Source of the DNA: Petrotoga sp. 9PW.55.5.1
Lineage (GTDB): Bacteria; Thermotogota; Thermotogae; Petrotogales; Petrotogaceae
NCBI RefSeq assembly: GCF_003265365.1
Contig: NZ_AUPM01000001.1
Span: 1 to 34,107, forward strand
Length of the DNA: 34,107 bases
Reading direction: 5' to 3'
The notes beneath the pieces are model-generated. The model saw only the letters and a list, made by a program, of their open reading frames with translations, did not search any database and was not told the DNA's origin. Both the position numbers and the translations under genes were made by a program. Shown here piece by piece: positions 14,720 to 22,431 of the stretch; position 1 is the first letter of the stretch, and each line of letters begins with the position of its first letter.

Positions 14720-15958
14720 ATGAAAAAATTTGTAGTTTTGTTTGCACTATTTACGATGGTTATGAGTTTATTTTCCATTACAATTACCATGACCGCAGGC
14801 GCAGTAGGAAAAGAGTTAGAAGTTCTTAATGAGCAAGTTGCTATGTTCATGGAGGAATATCCAGAAATAGAGGTAAGGGTATTACCAATGCCAAACAGTG
14901 CAACTGACAGGCACGACTTATACGTCACTTATTTAGCTTCTGGAACACCTGATCCAGATGTTTTGATGCTTGATGTTATTTGGCCAGCAGAATTTGCTCC
15001 ATTCTTGGTTGATTTAACTAACGATTACGATTACTTCGAATTAGACAAGTTCTTCCCAGGTACAGTTGCTTCAAACACCGTAGAAGGACAATTAGTAGCT
15101 GTTCCTTGGTTTACTGATGCTGGTATATTGTATTATAGAAAAGACCTATTAGAAAAATACGGTTATGAAGTTCCTGAAACATGGGATGACTTATACACAG
15201 CAGCAAAAGATATTTCTGAAATGGAAGGTATTAATGGTTTTGTATGGCAAGGAGCAAGGTATGAAGGATTAACTTGTAATGTTATGGAGTTCTTTCATAG
15301 TTTTGGTGGAGAAATCATGAAAGATGGAAAAGTTGTTGTTGATGATCCAAAATATTATGAAAATAATATAGCAGCGATAACTTTCATGGACAAGTTAATT
15401 GAAGATGGAGTAAGTCCACGTGGAGTAACAACATATATGGAAGAAGAAGGAAGAAGAGTTTTCCAAAATGGTGACGCTGTATTTATGAGAAATTGGCCAT
15501 ATGCCTGGTCTTTGGCAAATTCCCCCGAATCACCTGTTGCAGGTAAGGTTGGAATAACCGTTTTACCAAAAGGTCCTGGACCTGATGGAAGGAATTCGGC
15601 AACATTAGGTGGATGGAATCTTGGTATAAATGCAAACTCTTCACCAGCTGAAATAGAAGCATCTAAAAAGTTAATTAAATTCTTAACAAGTCACGAACAA
15701 CAAGTTTATAAAGCAGTTAATGCTGGTCAAACGCCAACTATGATAGAAGCTTACAACGATCCTAGAACTATAGAAGCCAATGATTTCTATGCAGATCTTC
15801 TTGATGTATTTTTGAACGCTGAACCTAGACCTATATCACCTATTTACAATGAAATTTCTTATCAAATACAAACGGCAGTTCATCAAGTGTTAACTCAACA
15901 AAAAGATCCAAAACAAGCCATAGATGAGTTGGCTAGAAATCTTAAATCTTTAGAGTAA
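14720..15958 (+). CDS. Extracellular sugar-binding protein of an ABC transporter (family 1)
   Basis: Solute-binding protein of 412 aa with a signal peptide (MKKFVVLFALFTMVMSLFSI) and no lipobox cysteine. Family 1 (maltose/trehalose/sucrose-type) features are seen: PDVLMLDVIWPAEFAPF, VAVPWFTDAGILYYRKDLL, the GDAVFMRNWPYAW segment and TLGGWNLGIN. It captures a sugar outside the membrane and delivers it to the two permeases downstream. The overall look is closest to alpha-disaccharide binders (trehalose or sucrose), but the substrate is not certain. The ATG at 14720 sits nine bases after AGGAGGTG; a GTG at 14708 would fall inside this Shine-Dalgarno and is rejected. Confidence 0.88.
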   Translation: MKKFVVLFALFTMVMSLFSITITMTAGAVGKELEVLNEQVAMFMEEYPEIEVRVLPMPNSATDRHDLYVTYLASGTPDPDVLMLDVIWPAEFAPFLVDLTNDYDYFELDKFFPGTVASNTVEGQLVAVPWFTDAGILYYRKDLLEKYGYEVPETWDDLYTAAKDISEMEGINGFVWQGARYEGLTCNVMEFFHSFGGEIMKDGKVVVDDPKYYENNIAAITFMDKLIEDGVSPRGVTTYMEEEGRRVFQNGDAVFMRNWPYAWSLANSPESPVAGKVGITVLPKGPGPDGRNSATLGGWNLGINANSSPAEIEASKKLIKFLTSHEQQVYKAVNAGQTPTMIEAYNDPRTIEANDFYADLLDVFLNAEPRPISPIYNEISYQIQTAVHQVLTQQKDPKQAIDELARNLKSLE

Positions 15959-15996
15959 TTAGATTTAATAGCTTCAAGATGAAATTTTATCAACAC

Positions 15997-16029
15997 GGGC
16001 GGTAAACGGAATATTTCCGTATACCGCTC
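15997..16029 (+). repeat. Intercistronic hairpin between binding protein and permease genes
   Basis: GCGGTAAACGGAA (15999-16011) pairs with TTCCGTATACCGC (16015-16027) with a single A-A mismatch and a TAT loop; G-T and G-C pairs extend it by two. There is no T run after it, so it is not a standard terminator. Such a hairpin after a binding-protein gene often stabilises the upstream mRNA and lowers permease expression, giving excess binding protein. Confidence 0.65.
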
Positions 16030-16069
16030 TTCTAAATAATTATTTAAAGCCATTTAGGGGGTGTATTGA

Positions 16070-16972
16070 GTGAAAGCTAAAAGTGATTATAAAAAAGCGG
16101 ATATTTGGCTTGCCTTTTGGTTAATTATTCCTACCTTAATTGCAATAGGTATCACTGCTTTTTATCCACTCGGACAAACTATTTATGATAGTTTTTTTAA
16201 ATGGTCTTTAAGACCGGGTTTCCAGAGAGAATTCGTAGGATTTCAAAATTATATAAATCTGTTTCAAGATGCTAGATTTTTAAATTCTTTGTGGAATACG
16301 ATATATTTTACTTTCTTTTCTGTACTTATAGAATTTTTATTAGGTTTGGTTACTGCTTTAATATTAAATGCAGAATTTAGACTAAGAGGTTTGGTTAGAG
16401 CAGCTGTTCTAATACCTTGGGCGATTCCGACTGCTGTTTCTTCACAAATGTGGAAATGGATGTACAACGACCAATACGGTGTTATTAGTCTAATGTTATA
16501 TAATTTAGGAATAATTGAACAAGGAACCCCTATATTGGGAACACCGGGACTAGCTATGGCAGGTATAATCGCTGTAGATGTTTGGAAAACAACTCCTTTT
16601 GTGGCTCTTTTGCTTTTAGCAGGACTTCAAATTATACCTAACGAATTGTACGAAGCTGCCAGAATTGATGGGGCAAGTATGTGGAAACAATTTACTTCAA
16701 TAACATTACCTGTTTTAAGACCTACTATTGGAGTAACCTTGATCTTTAGAACATTGGATGCATTAAGAGTTTTCGATGTTGTATACATTATGACCCAAGG
16801 TTCTGTAGGTACAGAAACTTTGGCTGTCTATAACAGATCTCTTTTGATGGATAATATATTTTCTCCTAGAGGATTGTTTGGTTATGGATCTGCATTGTCT
16901 GTTGTTATATTCCTAATTATTGGAATTTTCACTGTCATATACATGAGATCTTTGAATATAAAATTGGATTGA
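16070..16972 (+). CDS. Sugar ABC transporter permease 1 (MalF-like)
   Basis: Inner-membrane permease of 300 aa with six predicted membrane spans, starting with the ADIWLAFWLIIPTLIAIGIT helix. The EAA loop that contacts the ATPase is seen as YEAARIDGASMWKQFTSITL (about 207-226). It has no long periplasmic insertion as in E. coli MalF, like other small family-1 permeases. The start is GTG at 16070, six bases after AGGGGGTG; the nearest ATG is internal. It pairs with the permease at 16986. An ATPase gene is missing from the operon. Confidence 0.9.
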   Translation: MKAKSDYKKADIWLAFWLIIPTLIAIGITAFYPLGQTIYDSFFKWSLRPGFQREFVGFQNYINLFQDARFLNSLWNTIYFTFFSVLIEFLLGLVTALILNAEFRLRGLVRAAVLIPWAIPTAVSSQMWKWMYNDQYGVISLMLYNLGIIEQGTPILGTPGLAMAGIIAVDVWKTTPFVALLLLAGLQIIPNELYEAARIDGASMWKQFTSITLPVLRPTIGVTLIFRTLDALRVFDVVYIMTQGSVGTETLAVYNRSLLMDNIFSPRGLFGYGSALSVVIFLIIGIFTVIYMRSLNIKLD

Positions 16973-16985
16973 GGAGGGGAAGAAT

Positions 16986-17837
16986 ATGAGATGGGGAATG
17001 CGTACTAAACAAAATACTAAAAAAACTTTTTTGTATATTATTGTAATAATAATGGTTATTTTTTATATATTTCCTTTTTATTGGGCTATAAAAAGCTCTT
17101 TTACTGCAGATCAATACCTTTTTACTAAAAATATAACTCTTTGGCCACAAGGGTTCACTTTTGAAAATTATATAAAAGTTTTTACAGAAAGGCCATTTGG
17201 ACTGAACATATTAAACTCGATTATTGTAGCAGGAGCAACTACCATCTTTTCTTTAATAGTAGGATCGTTTGCAGCCTACGCTATCGCTAGATTAAAAGTC
17301 CCCGGGAAAGGAGCTTTAATGTTGTTAATTCTTGCGGTTAGTATGTTCCCACAAGTTTCTATTTTAGGTGGACTTTTTCAATTGTTAAGAAATATGGGTT
17401 TGATAAATACTTATTCTGGTTTGATTATCCCGTACATTGCGCTGAATTTACCTTTAACAACTTGGATATTACAGAATTTCTTTAGAGAATTACCAAAAGA
17501 AATTGAAGAATCTGCATACATCGATGGTTGTTCTAAGTTTGAAACTTTGTGGAGAATAGTTCTTCCTCTTTCAGCACCGGGTTTAGTAACAACTGGGCTG
17601 CTGGCATTTATTCAAGCTTGGAATGAATTTCTATTTGCATTAACTTTTATGCAAACACCAGAAAAATACACCGTTCCTGTTGCTATAGCTATGTTTACTG
17701 GAAAAACTTTCTATGAAGTTCCTTGGGGACAAATTATGGCTGCTTCCGTAATAGTTACAACTCCTTTAGTTATTTTAGTTTTAGTATTTCAAAAACGTAT
17801 TGTTCAAGGTCTCACAGCTGGAAGCGTTAAAGGATGA
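16986..17837 (+). CDS. Sugar ABC transporter permease 2 (MalG-like)
   Basis: Inner-membrane permease of 283 aa, six predicted spans. MalG-type features: the FPFYWAIKSSFT segment after the first helix and the EAA loop EESAYIDGCSKFETLWRIVL. The ATG follows GAGGAGGGG at good spacing and lies 13 bases after the stop of the first permease gene. The C-terminus ends KRIVQGLTAGSVKG, the usual MalG-type GLTxGAVKG tail. Its end overlaps possible starts of glmM. With no ATPase here, the complex probably uses a shared MsmK/MalK-type ATPase encoded elsewhere (inference from known systems). Confidence 0.9.
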   Translation: MRWGMRTKQNTKKTFLYIIVIIMVIFYIFPFYWAIKSSFTADQYLFTKNITLWPQGFTFENYIKVFTERPFGLNILNSIIVAGATTIFSLIVGSFAAYAIARLKVPGKGALMLLILAVSMFPQVSILGGLFQLLRNMGLINTYSGLIIPYIALNLPLTTWILQNFFRELPKEIEESAYIDGCSKFETLWRIVLPLSAPGLVTTGLLAFIQAWNEFLFALTFMQTPEKYTVPVAIAMFTGKTFYEVPWGQIMAASVIVTTPLVILVLVFQKRIVQGLTAGSVKG

Positions 17838-17842
17838 TGTCA

Positions 17843-19168
17843 ATGAAAATGTTATTTGGTACTGATGGTATAAGAGACGTTGTAAATGAAACTCTCACAG
17901 TAGACTTAGCAATGAAACTTGGAAATGCTTTAGCTAACCTTTTTGGTAATAAGTACAAAAAGTTATATATTGCAAGGGATACAAGAAATTCGGGGAAAAT
18001 GTTAGAAATGGCTTTGGCATCTGGGGCATTAGCTGGTGGTTTAAACGTAGAATCTTGTGGAGTTTTAACAACTCCAGCATTAGCCTATATAACAAAAAAA
18101 GAAAAGTCTATCGGGGTTGTTATATCCGCTTCACATAATCCCTTTATGTACAATGGATTAAAAGTTTTTTGTGAAGGATTCAAAATTTCTGATGAAACCG
18201 AAGAAAAATTGGAAGAAATTATGCAAAAAAATCTTTTAAAATATTGCAATTATGTAGACATAGGTGAATATATAGAAGATTCTTCAAAAGAAGATTATAT
18301 TGATTACATCGTTTCTTTGTATCAAGATAAAATAAAGAATAAAGAATTAAAAATAGCTGTAGACGTTGCAAATGGCGCTGCTGGATCGGTAATTGATAAT
18401 ATATTTCAAAAATTAGGCTTGAACTACTCTGTATACAAAAATTCCCCAAACGGTTTTAATATAAACGATAAATGTGGATCCACTTCTCTTGATTATCTAT
18501 CAAAAGTTATATTAAAAGAAGGATATGATCTTGGAATATTGTTCGATGGAGATGCGGATAGATGTCTCTTTATAAATAAAAAAGGAGAAGTTGTTAATGG
18601 AGATATGTTAATAGCTTTAAGCGCTTTAAAATTGAAAGCTCAAAAAAGACTAAAAAATAATACAGTGGTTGTAACAGTGATGAGTAACCTGGGTTTAGAA
18701 GAATTTCTAAAGAAAAATGAAATAAAGATTTTACGCACACAAGTAGGAGATAAATATGTTTTAGAAAAGATGTTGGAAAAAGACTCTGTTCTGGGCGGAG
18801 AACAATCCGGACATATAATATTCTTAGATAGATCAACAACGGGAGATGGAATAATAACAGCTTTAGAAAGTATAGAAACATTAGAATTTTTATCAAAACC
18901 TTTAGAAGTTTTAATAAATGAAATACCTAAGTACCCTCAACAGCTTGAAAACATAACGGTTAAAGATAAGATAAAAATAATCGAAGATGATAGAGTAAAA
19001 AAACTAACAATGAAATACCAAACTTTTGAAAATTTTCGAATAGTTGTTAGGCCCTCTGGAACTGAACATAAGATAAGAATCATGACTGAAGGTTCTGACG
19101 AGAAGATAATAGAAAGTTGTACTAAAGAATTTAGAAATTTGATACAAAGCATTGATAACGAATCATAG
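17843..19168 (+). CDS. glmM: Phosphoglucosamine mutase
   Basis: Alpha-D-phosphohexomutase of 441 aa converting glucosamine-6-phosphate to glucosamine-1-phosphate for peptidoglycan precursor synthesis. Key parts: N-terminal FGTDGIRD, phosphoserine loop VVISASHNP (Ser97), magnesium loop FDGDADR, sugar-specificity segment LGGEQSGH and phosphate-binding VRPSGTEHKIRIM near the C-terminus. GEQSGH favours GlmM over phosphomannomutase. I prefer the ATG at 17843, eight bases after AAAGGA; ATGs at 17834 and 17837 also exist and overlap the permease stop. The coupling to a sugar transporter is not typical for glmM. Its 3' end faces htrA across the split terminator. Confidence 0.9.
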   Translation: MKMLFGTDGIRDVVNETLTVDLAMKLGNALANLFGNKYKKLYIARDTRNSGKMLEMALASGALAGGLNVESCGVLTTPALAYITKKEKSIGVVISASHNPFMYNGLKVFCEGFKISDETEEKLEEIMQKNLLKYCNYVDIGEYIEDSSKEDYIDYIVSLYQDKIKNKELKIAVDVANGAAGSVIDNIFQKLGLNYSVYKNSPNGFNINDKCGSTSLDYLSKVILKEGYDLGILFDGDADRCLFINKKGEVVNGDMLIALSALKLKAQKRLKNNTVVVTVMSNLGLEEFLKKNEIKILRTQVGDKYVLEKMLEKDSVLGGEQSGHIIFLDRSTTGDGIITALESIETLEFLSKPLEVLINEIPKYPQQLENITVKDKIKIIEDDRVKKLTMKYQTFENFRIVVRPSGTEHKIRIMTEGSDEKIIESCTKEFRNLIQSIDNES

Positions 19169-19174
19169 AAAAAT

Positions 19175-19186
19175 AAAAAGCGGGGT
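19175..19186. terminator. Left half of a bidirectional terminator split by an insertion
   Basis: AAAAAGCGGGGT pairs with ACCCCGTTTTTT at 19557-19568 (one G-T pair). The two halves are now 370 bp apart. Joined, they would make a 12-bp A/T-flanked stem that works as an intrinsic terminator in both directions, as expected between convergent glmM and htrA. Confidence 0.55.
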
Positions 19187-19207
19187 TCGAAAAAAAAATG
19201 ATATGTT

Positions 19208-19259
19208 ACCTCCAAAGTAGACACGTAATTAATAAAAATTACAAAACTACTTTGGAGGT
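19208..19259 (+). repeat. Hairpin sequestering the IS transposase Shine-Dalgarno
   Basis: ACCTCCAAAGTAG (19208-19220) is a perfect complement to CTACTTTGGAGGT (19247-19259), with an inner GTAATT/AATTAC pair. The 3' strand holds the TTTGGAGGT ribosome site that once served orfA. RNA entering from outside would fold and hide this site, a protection known for several IS families. Confidence 0.55.
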
Positions 19260-19419
19260 TTAATTCCCCTTTTTGAAGGGGTGGCTGTGACGGTTACTGT
19301 CACAGACGGGGTAGTTGCTTTTGAATTGGATTTTCAATTTGCTAAAAGCAAATTAAAGAGTGACTACCCCGTCTGCAGCATAAAACGCTGCATCCACCCC
19401 TTCGAGGAAGGGGAATTAA
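19260..19419. repeat. Complete copy of a palindromic (MITE/REP-like) element, 160 bp
   Basis: Outer ends are TTAATTCCCC and GGGGAATTAA. Each arm has hairpin A (CCCCTT/AAGGGG on the left, CCCCTTC/GAAGGGG on the right), GTGG, hairpin B (CTGTGAC/GTCACAG at 19285-19305 on the left; TGCAGC/GCTGCA at 19374-19392 on the right), then ACGGGGTAGT (19306-19315) which pairs perfectly with ACTACCCCGT (19363-19372). The centre has TTGCTTTT/AAAAGCAA. Hairpin B differs in sequence between arms yet stays paired in each. The same family occurs at 1-50 and 34091-34107. There is no coding capacity, so it would be moved in trans. Confidence 0.75.
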
Positions 19420-19508
19420 CCCGATTTTATAACGAAGATAGATTCCAGAAAAAAATTGGATGCCTGACTCCTGTTGAGTTCAGAAACCAAGCATCCAGTT
19501 GCATATAG
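19420..19508 (+). pseudogene. C-terminal remnant of an IS3-family transposase (orfB)
   Basis: The frame ending at the TAG 19506-19508 encodes RFYNEDRFQKKIGCLTPVEF followed by eight more residues. YNxxRxQxxLxxLTPxEFR is the standard C-terminal end of IS3-type OrfB integrases. The DDE catalytic core is missing; upstream the frame runs into the palindromic repeat. Confidence 0.75.
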
Positions 19509-19556
19509 TTTTTTATTAATTTTTGTGTCTACTTGACATGGGGCAGTTCAAAATAT

Positions 19557-19569
19557 ACCCCGTTTTTTT
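19557..19569. terminator. Right half of the split bidirectional terminator
   Basis: ACCCCGTTTTTTT is the partner of 19175-19186. It lies 22 bases beyond the htrA stop codon. Removing 19199-19553 would restore a continuous hairpin with a loop of about 15 bases. Confidence 0.55.
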
Positions 19570-19590
19570 AATATAAAATGATCCATATCT

Positions 19591-20952
19591 TCATCTGTAA
19601 AAAAATTGAACTACATACCTTACATTACTTCTATAAACAATTAAAGCAACATAGCTGTTTTTCTCTACAGAAGAAGCAACCCTTATCCAATCTTCTACAT
19701 TATTTATATCATGATATACACCATTAACTGCAATTTCAGATATAACATCTCCTGCTCTAACTCCAAGAGCGTAGGTATTATCCTTTACTTCCTCAACTAG
19801 AACTCCATTAATACTACTTCTAATATTATATTTCTGGCGATCTTCAGAAGTTATATCTCTTACTACAAGACCAAAATATGTTTCTACTACATCAACAACT
19901 CTACTACCAAGTGTAACCTCAAAGATTATTTTTTCACCAAATCTATCTACGACTATTTCCACTTTTGCTCCTGAAGGATAAGTTGCAATCAAAGAAGATA
20001 AATCATTTGCGCTTTCAATCTCTTTCCCGTCGACTTCAACAATAACATCATTTGCTTTTATACCTGCTTTTTCAGCGGCTCCTCCTGCAACAACGTCACT
20101 TATGTATGCACCTTCATCTACTTTCAATCCTAAAGATTTTTTAAGTTCTTCAGTGATATCGTCGATATAAACACCCAAATAAGCTCTATCAAAAGCTCCT
20201 GTTTCCATCACTGTATTGGCAAATCTTTTTGCGATATTGATAGGAATGGCAAATCCTATATTAACACTTCCTAGTTGCGGATCTACTGCTATAGCGGTGT
20301 TGATTCCTATTACTTCTCCATGTATATTCAGCAAAGGTCCTCCGCTGTTACCAGGATTAATTGTAGCATCTGTTTGAATTAATCCAACATAGTTTCCATT
20401 TCCGCCCGGTTTTTGAATACTTCTATTCGTAGCACTAATTACCCCGCTTGTAACTGTATTTTGTAACCCTAAAGGGTTACCTATAGCTATTGCATCTTCT
20501 CCAATTTTTATCTTATCAGAATCTCCCAATGACAAGGTAGGGAGACCTTCATCATTCTCTATTTTTATTATAGCAAGGTCTAAATCCGAATCTCCTCCGA
20601 TGATTTCTGCATCGAATTTTTTCCCACTAGACATTGTTACAGTTATCTTTTTCGCATTTTCTATTACATGGTAATTTGTCAGTATATACCCTCTTTCATC
20701 AAAAATAAAGCCCGATCCAACTCCTCTCGTTTGATATTCCGGAATCTGTTGGCCAAAAAAACGTTCAAAAAAATCTCTTATATATGGATCAATTTGAATA
20801 GGAGCCGATCTAACGGACTCTATATTTACAACCGCTGGCGCTGCAACCTCAACTACTTTTACTATAGGGCTTTCATACCCCTCATTAACAAGAGCAAATG
20901 AGCTAATAGACAATAAAAATATTGCTAAAACCAACACTAAAGATTTCTTCAT
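19591..20952 (-). CDS. htrA: HtrA/DegP-type periplasmic serine protease with two PDZ domains
   Basis: Protein of 453 aa with a signal peptide (MKKSLVLVLAIFLLSISSFA). The trypsin-like domain has the triad His95 (TNYHVIE), Asp125 (DLDLAIIK) and Ser203 (NPGNSGGPL), plus the LA-loop region near residues 60-75 (FFERFFGQQIP). PDZ1 begins near 255 (YLGVYIDDI, then GGAAEKAGIKANDVIVEVDG) and a shorter, more diverged PDZ2 near 355 (GVRAGDVISEI). It degrades or refolds misfolded envelope proteins. The ATG has GGAGGTG seven bases upstream. An extended -10 promoter (20987-20995) suggests it is transcribed separately from pyrE. T. maritima HtrA is a known homologue. Confidence 0.93.
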   Translation of the reverse strand: MKKSLVLVLAIFLLSISSFALVNEGYESPIVKVVEVAAPAVVNIESVRSAPIQIDPYIRDFFERFFGQQIPEYQTRGVGSGFIFDERGYILTNYHVIENAKKITVTMSSGKKFDAEIIGGDSDLDLAIIKIENDEGLPTLSLGDSDKIKIGEDAIAIGNPLGLQNTVTSGVISATNRSIQKPGGNGNYVGLIQTDATINPGNSGGPLLNIHGEVIGINTAIAVDPQLGSVNIGFAIPINIAKRFANTVMETGAFDRAYLGVYIDDITEELKKSLGLKVDEGAYISDVVAGGAAEKAGIKANDVIVEVDGKEIESANDLSSLIATYPSGAKVEIVVDRFGEKIIFEVTLGSRVVDVVETYFGLVVRDITSEDRQKYNIRSSINGVLVEEVKDNTYALGVRAGDVISEIAVNGVYHDINNVEDWIRVASSVEKNSYVALIVYRSNVRYVVQFFYR

Positions 20953-20986
20953 TTTAACACCTCCAAAAAAATATTTAATCGATACA

Positions 20987-20995
20987 ATTATACCA
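20987..20995 (-). promoter_or_regulatory. Extended -10 promoter of htrA
   Basis: The minus strand reads TGGTATAAT, a perfect TATAAT with a TGn extension and no convincing -35. It is 35 bases before the htrA start, between pyrE and htrA. The same TGGTATAAT occurs upstream of tmcAL. Confidence 0.5.
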
Positions 20996-21037
20996 ATCGT
21001 TCTTAAAAGAAACTTAAAAGGTCGTATTAACTTATAT

Positions 21038-21634
21038 CTATTTGATTATCTTCCTACTTCCAGGCTTAATTAACTCAATTCCTTGTGCACATAATGGGCA
21101 TTCTTCCTTTTGATAAGTATTTGTTTCTATAGAGATTAAACTAACTATCTTAAAATTATTTAAAAATTCTTTCTTAGATCTATTCACTATACAACCTATT
21201 GATGTAACTATTCCACCCAAATTATTAACTAATGAGAAAACCTCAAGAGTTGATTTCCCAGTTGTTATTACATCTTCAACAATTAAGATTTTATCTCCCT
21301 CTTTTATTTTCTGACCACGTCTTAAATTCATTTCACCTTTTTCATCTCTTTCTGTGAACAAAAAAGGCGTCTTCAAAGCTCTAGCAACTTCATAACCTAT
21401 GAGGATACCTCCCATTGCAGGAGAGACAACACAATCAATATTTTCATTTAAGTTTTTAGCTATTAAATTGCCGAAAAGTTCGGTATATTTTGGAAATCTA
21501 AGTACCTTTGCACATTGAATATAAGTATCAGAGTGTAATCCAGAGGATAATAAAAAATGACCTTTTAAAAAGGCTCCTGTATCTTTTAATATTCTAATTA
21601 TTTCAGAATCATCATCCATAGAAATTTTTGACAT
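21038..21634 (-). CDS. pyrE: Orotate phosphoribosyltransferase
   Basis: Type I PRTase of 198 aa that transfers the phosphoribosyl group from PRPP to orotate in pyrimidine synthesis. Motifs: LLSSGLHSDTYIQCAKVL near the N-terminus (orotate site), FTERDEKGEMNLRRGQKI (flexible catalytic loop) and the PRPP loop ILIVEDVITTGKS. The C-terminus has CPLCAQGIELIKPGSR, seen in thermophile and archaeal-like PyrE. The ATG at 21634 has GGAGGGG eight bases upstream; a TTG at 21640 is too close to it. No other pyr gene is in the window. It follows the hydrolase gene by 39 bases. Confidence 0.92.
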   Translation of the reverse strand: MSKISMDDDSEIIRILKDTGAFLKGHFLLSSGLHSDTYIQCAKVLRFPKYTELFGNLIAKNLNENIDCVVSPAMGGILIGYEVARALKTPFLFTERDEKGEMNLRRGQKIKEGDKILIVEDVITTGKSTLEVFSLVNNLGGIVTSIGCIVNRSKKEFLNNFKIVSLISIETNTYQKEECPLCAQGIELIKPGSRKIIK

Positions 21635-21673
21635 ATACAATTCCCCTCCGATTAGAATAAGTAAAAAAATATA

Positions 21674-22411
21674 TTACTTTAAAAACGTAATAATTTTTTT
21701 AAGAAAGATATCTCTATTATACAAACATTCAAACAACTCATGTTTCCCTTTTGGAAAAGAAATGATATCAATATTTGGATTACTTATATTTTTATAGGCC
21801 TTAGCATTTATAACTTTATCTTCCTCACCGTACAATAGTAAAGAAGGAGTGCTTATCTTATTAATCTCTCTTAATGCAATTTCCGCTTCTTCAAACATTT
21901 GACGAGTTGTTTCAACGGTTATCCTATCGTGTACAAGGGGATCATTTATATACATATCCCTACTTTTTTCATTTGTTGATAAATCATTAGGGTTGATTCT
22001 ATTTGAAAAAGATAGCTTTGGAAAAAAGGAGAATAGAGCCAACAACCAATCAGCTTGCCTTATGTCTCCCAAGGCAGGGGAAGAAAGAACTAATTTTCGA
22101 GGTTTTTTATCGGTCAGTTCTGTGAATCTTGAGGCTATAAGCCCTCCCAATGAATGCCCAAACAGGAAGTAATCTTCACTAACATACTCCTCTAGAAAAG
22201 AATAAATTTCGTAGAAGTTTTCTATATCTCCACGTTTTCCTGAAGAATATCCATGACCTGGAAGATCAAAAGTGTATACACCAAATCCGTTATTATTTAA
22301 GAATTTGATAAAATTCTTGTATCTTCCTGAATATTCGCCTAATCCATGTATTAAATATATTTTTTTAAAATCATTAGAATTAGGTAAAAAATATCTGTGA
22401 TATATATTCAT
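21674..22411 (-). CDS. Alpha/beta hydrolase (monoacylglycerol lipase-like)
   Basis: Serine hydrolase of 245 aa, cytoplasmic. Marks: oxyanion segment YLIHGLGEYSGRY, DLPGHGYSSGKRG, nucleophile elbow FGHSLGGLIA, acid in LLYGEEDKVINAKA and histidine in FPKGKHELFE. This order and the HGLGEYSGRY segment match monoacylglycerol lipases and lysophospholipases (PldB-like). It presumably frees fatty acid from a lipid ester; the substrate is not known. No Shine-Dalgarno precedes the ATG, but a TATAAT lies 7 bases upstream, so it could be made from a leaderless transcript, or by reinitiation after rho, whose stop is 20 bases away. Confidence 0.85.
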   Translation of the reverse strand: MNIYHRYFLPNSNDFKKIYLIHGLGEYSGRYKNFIKFLNNNGFGVYTFDLPGHGYSSGKRGDIENFYEIYSFLEEYVSEDYFLFGHSLGGLIASRFTELTDKKPRKLVLSSPALGDIRQADWLLALFSFFPKLSFSNRINPNDLSTNEKSRDMYINDPLVHDRITVETTRQMFEEAEIALREINKISTPSLLLYGEEDKVINAKAYKNISNPNIDIISFPKGKHELFECLYNRDIFLKKIITFLK

Positions 22412-22418
22412 AACAATA

Positions 22419-22424
22419 ATTATA
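22419..22424 (-). promoter_or_regulatory. TATAAT box directly before the hydrolase start
   Basis: The minus strand reads TATAAT, seven bases, then the ATG at 22411. A transcript from here would begin at or next to the start codon. No good -35 lies 17 bases upstream, so this is a weak candidate in an AT-rich gap. Confidence 0.3.
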
Positions 22425-22431
22425 TCATATT

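Larger units (their letters stand above)
19199..19550 (+). mobile_element. IS3-family insertion sequence remnant
   Basis: Left end 19199-19224 and right end 19525-19550 are inverted repeats of 26 bases: both contain AAGTAGACAC (read inward), and the next inner bases AATTAATAAAAA also match. The right end reads TGTCTACTTGACATGG...GTTCA, typical of IS3/IS150-type ends. Between them only the 5' leader with the transposase Shine-Dalgarno (TTTGGAGGTTT) and the last codons of orfB remain. Flanking AAA on both sides (19196-19198, 19551-19553) is a plausible 3-bp target duplication, though the left side is an A run. The middle was replaced by, or deleted around, the palindromic element at 19260-19419. 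It cannot move by itself. Confidence 0.75.

Noticed and set aside
14599-14829. A 76-aa plus-strand frame before the sugar-binding protein
   Set aside because: It overlaps the binding-protein signal peptide in another frame and consists of T-rich leader sequence.
19208-19259. Independent mobile palindrome
   Set aside because: It fits better as the 5' leader of the IS3 element, because it contains the IS end and a ribosome site.
19281-19508. A 75-aa gene over the palindromic repeat
   Set aside because: The first half translates the repeat; only the last 30 codons are real transposase remnant.
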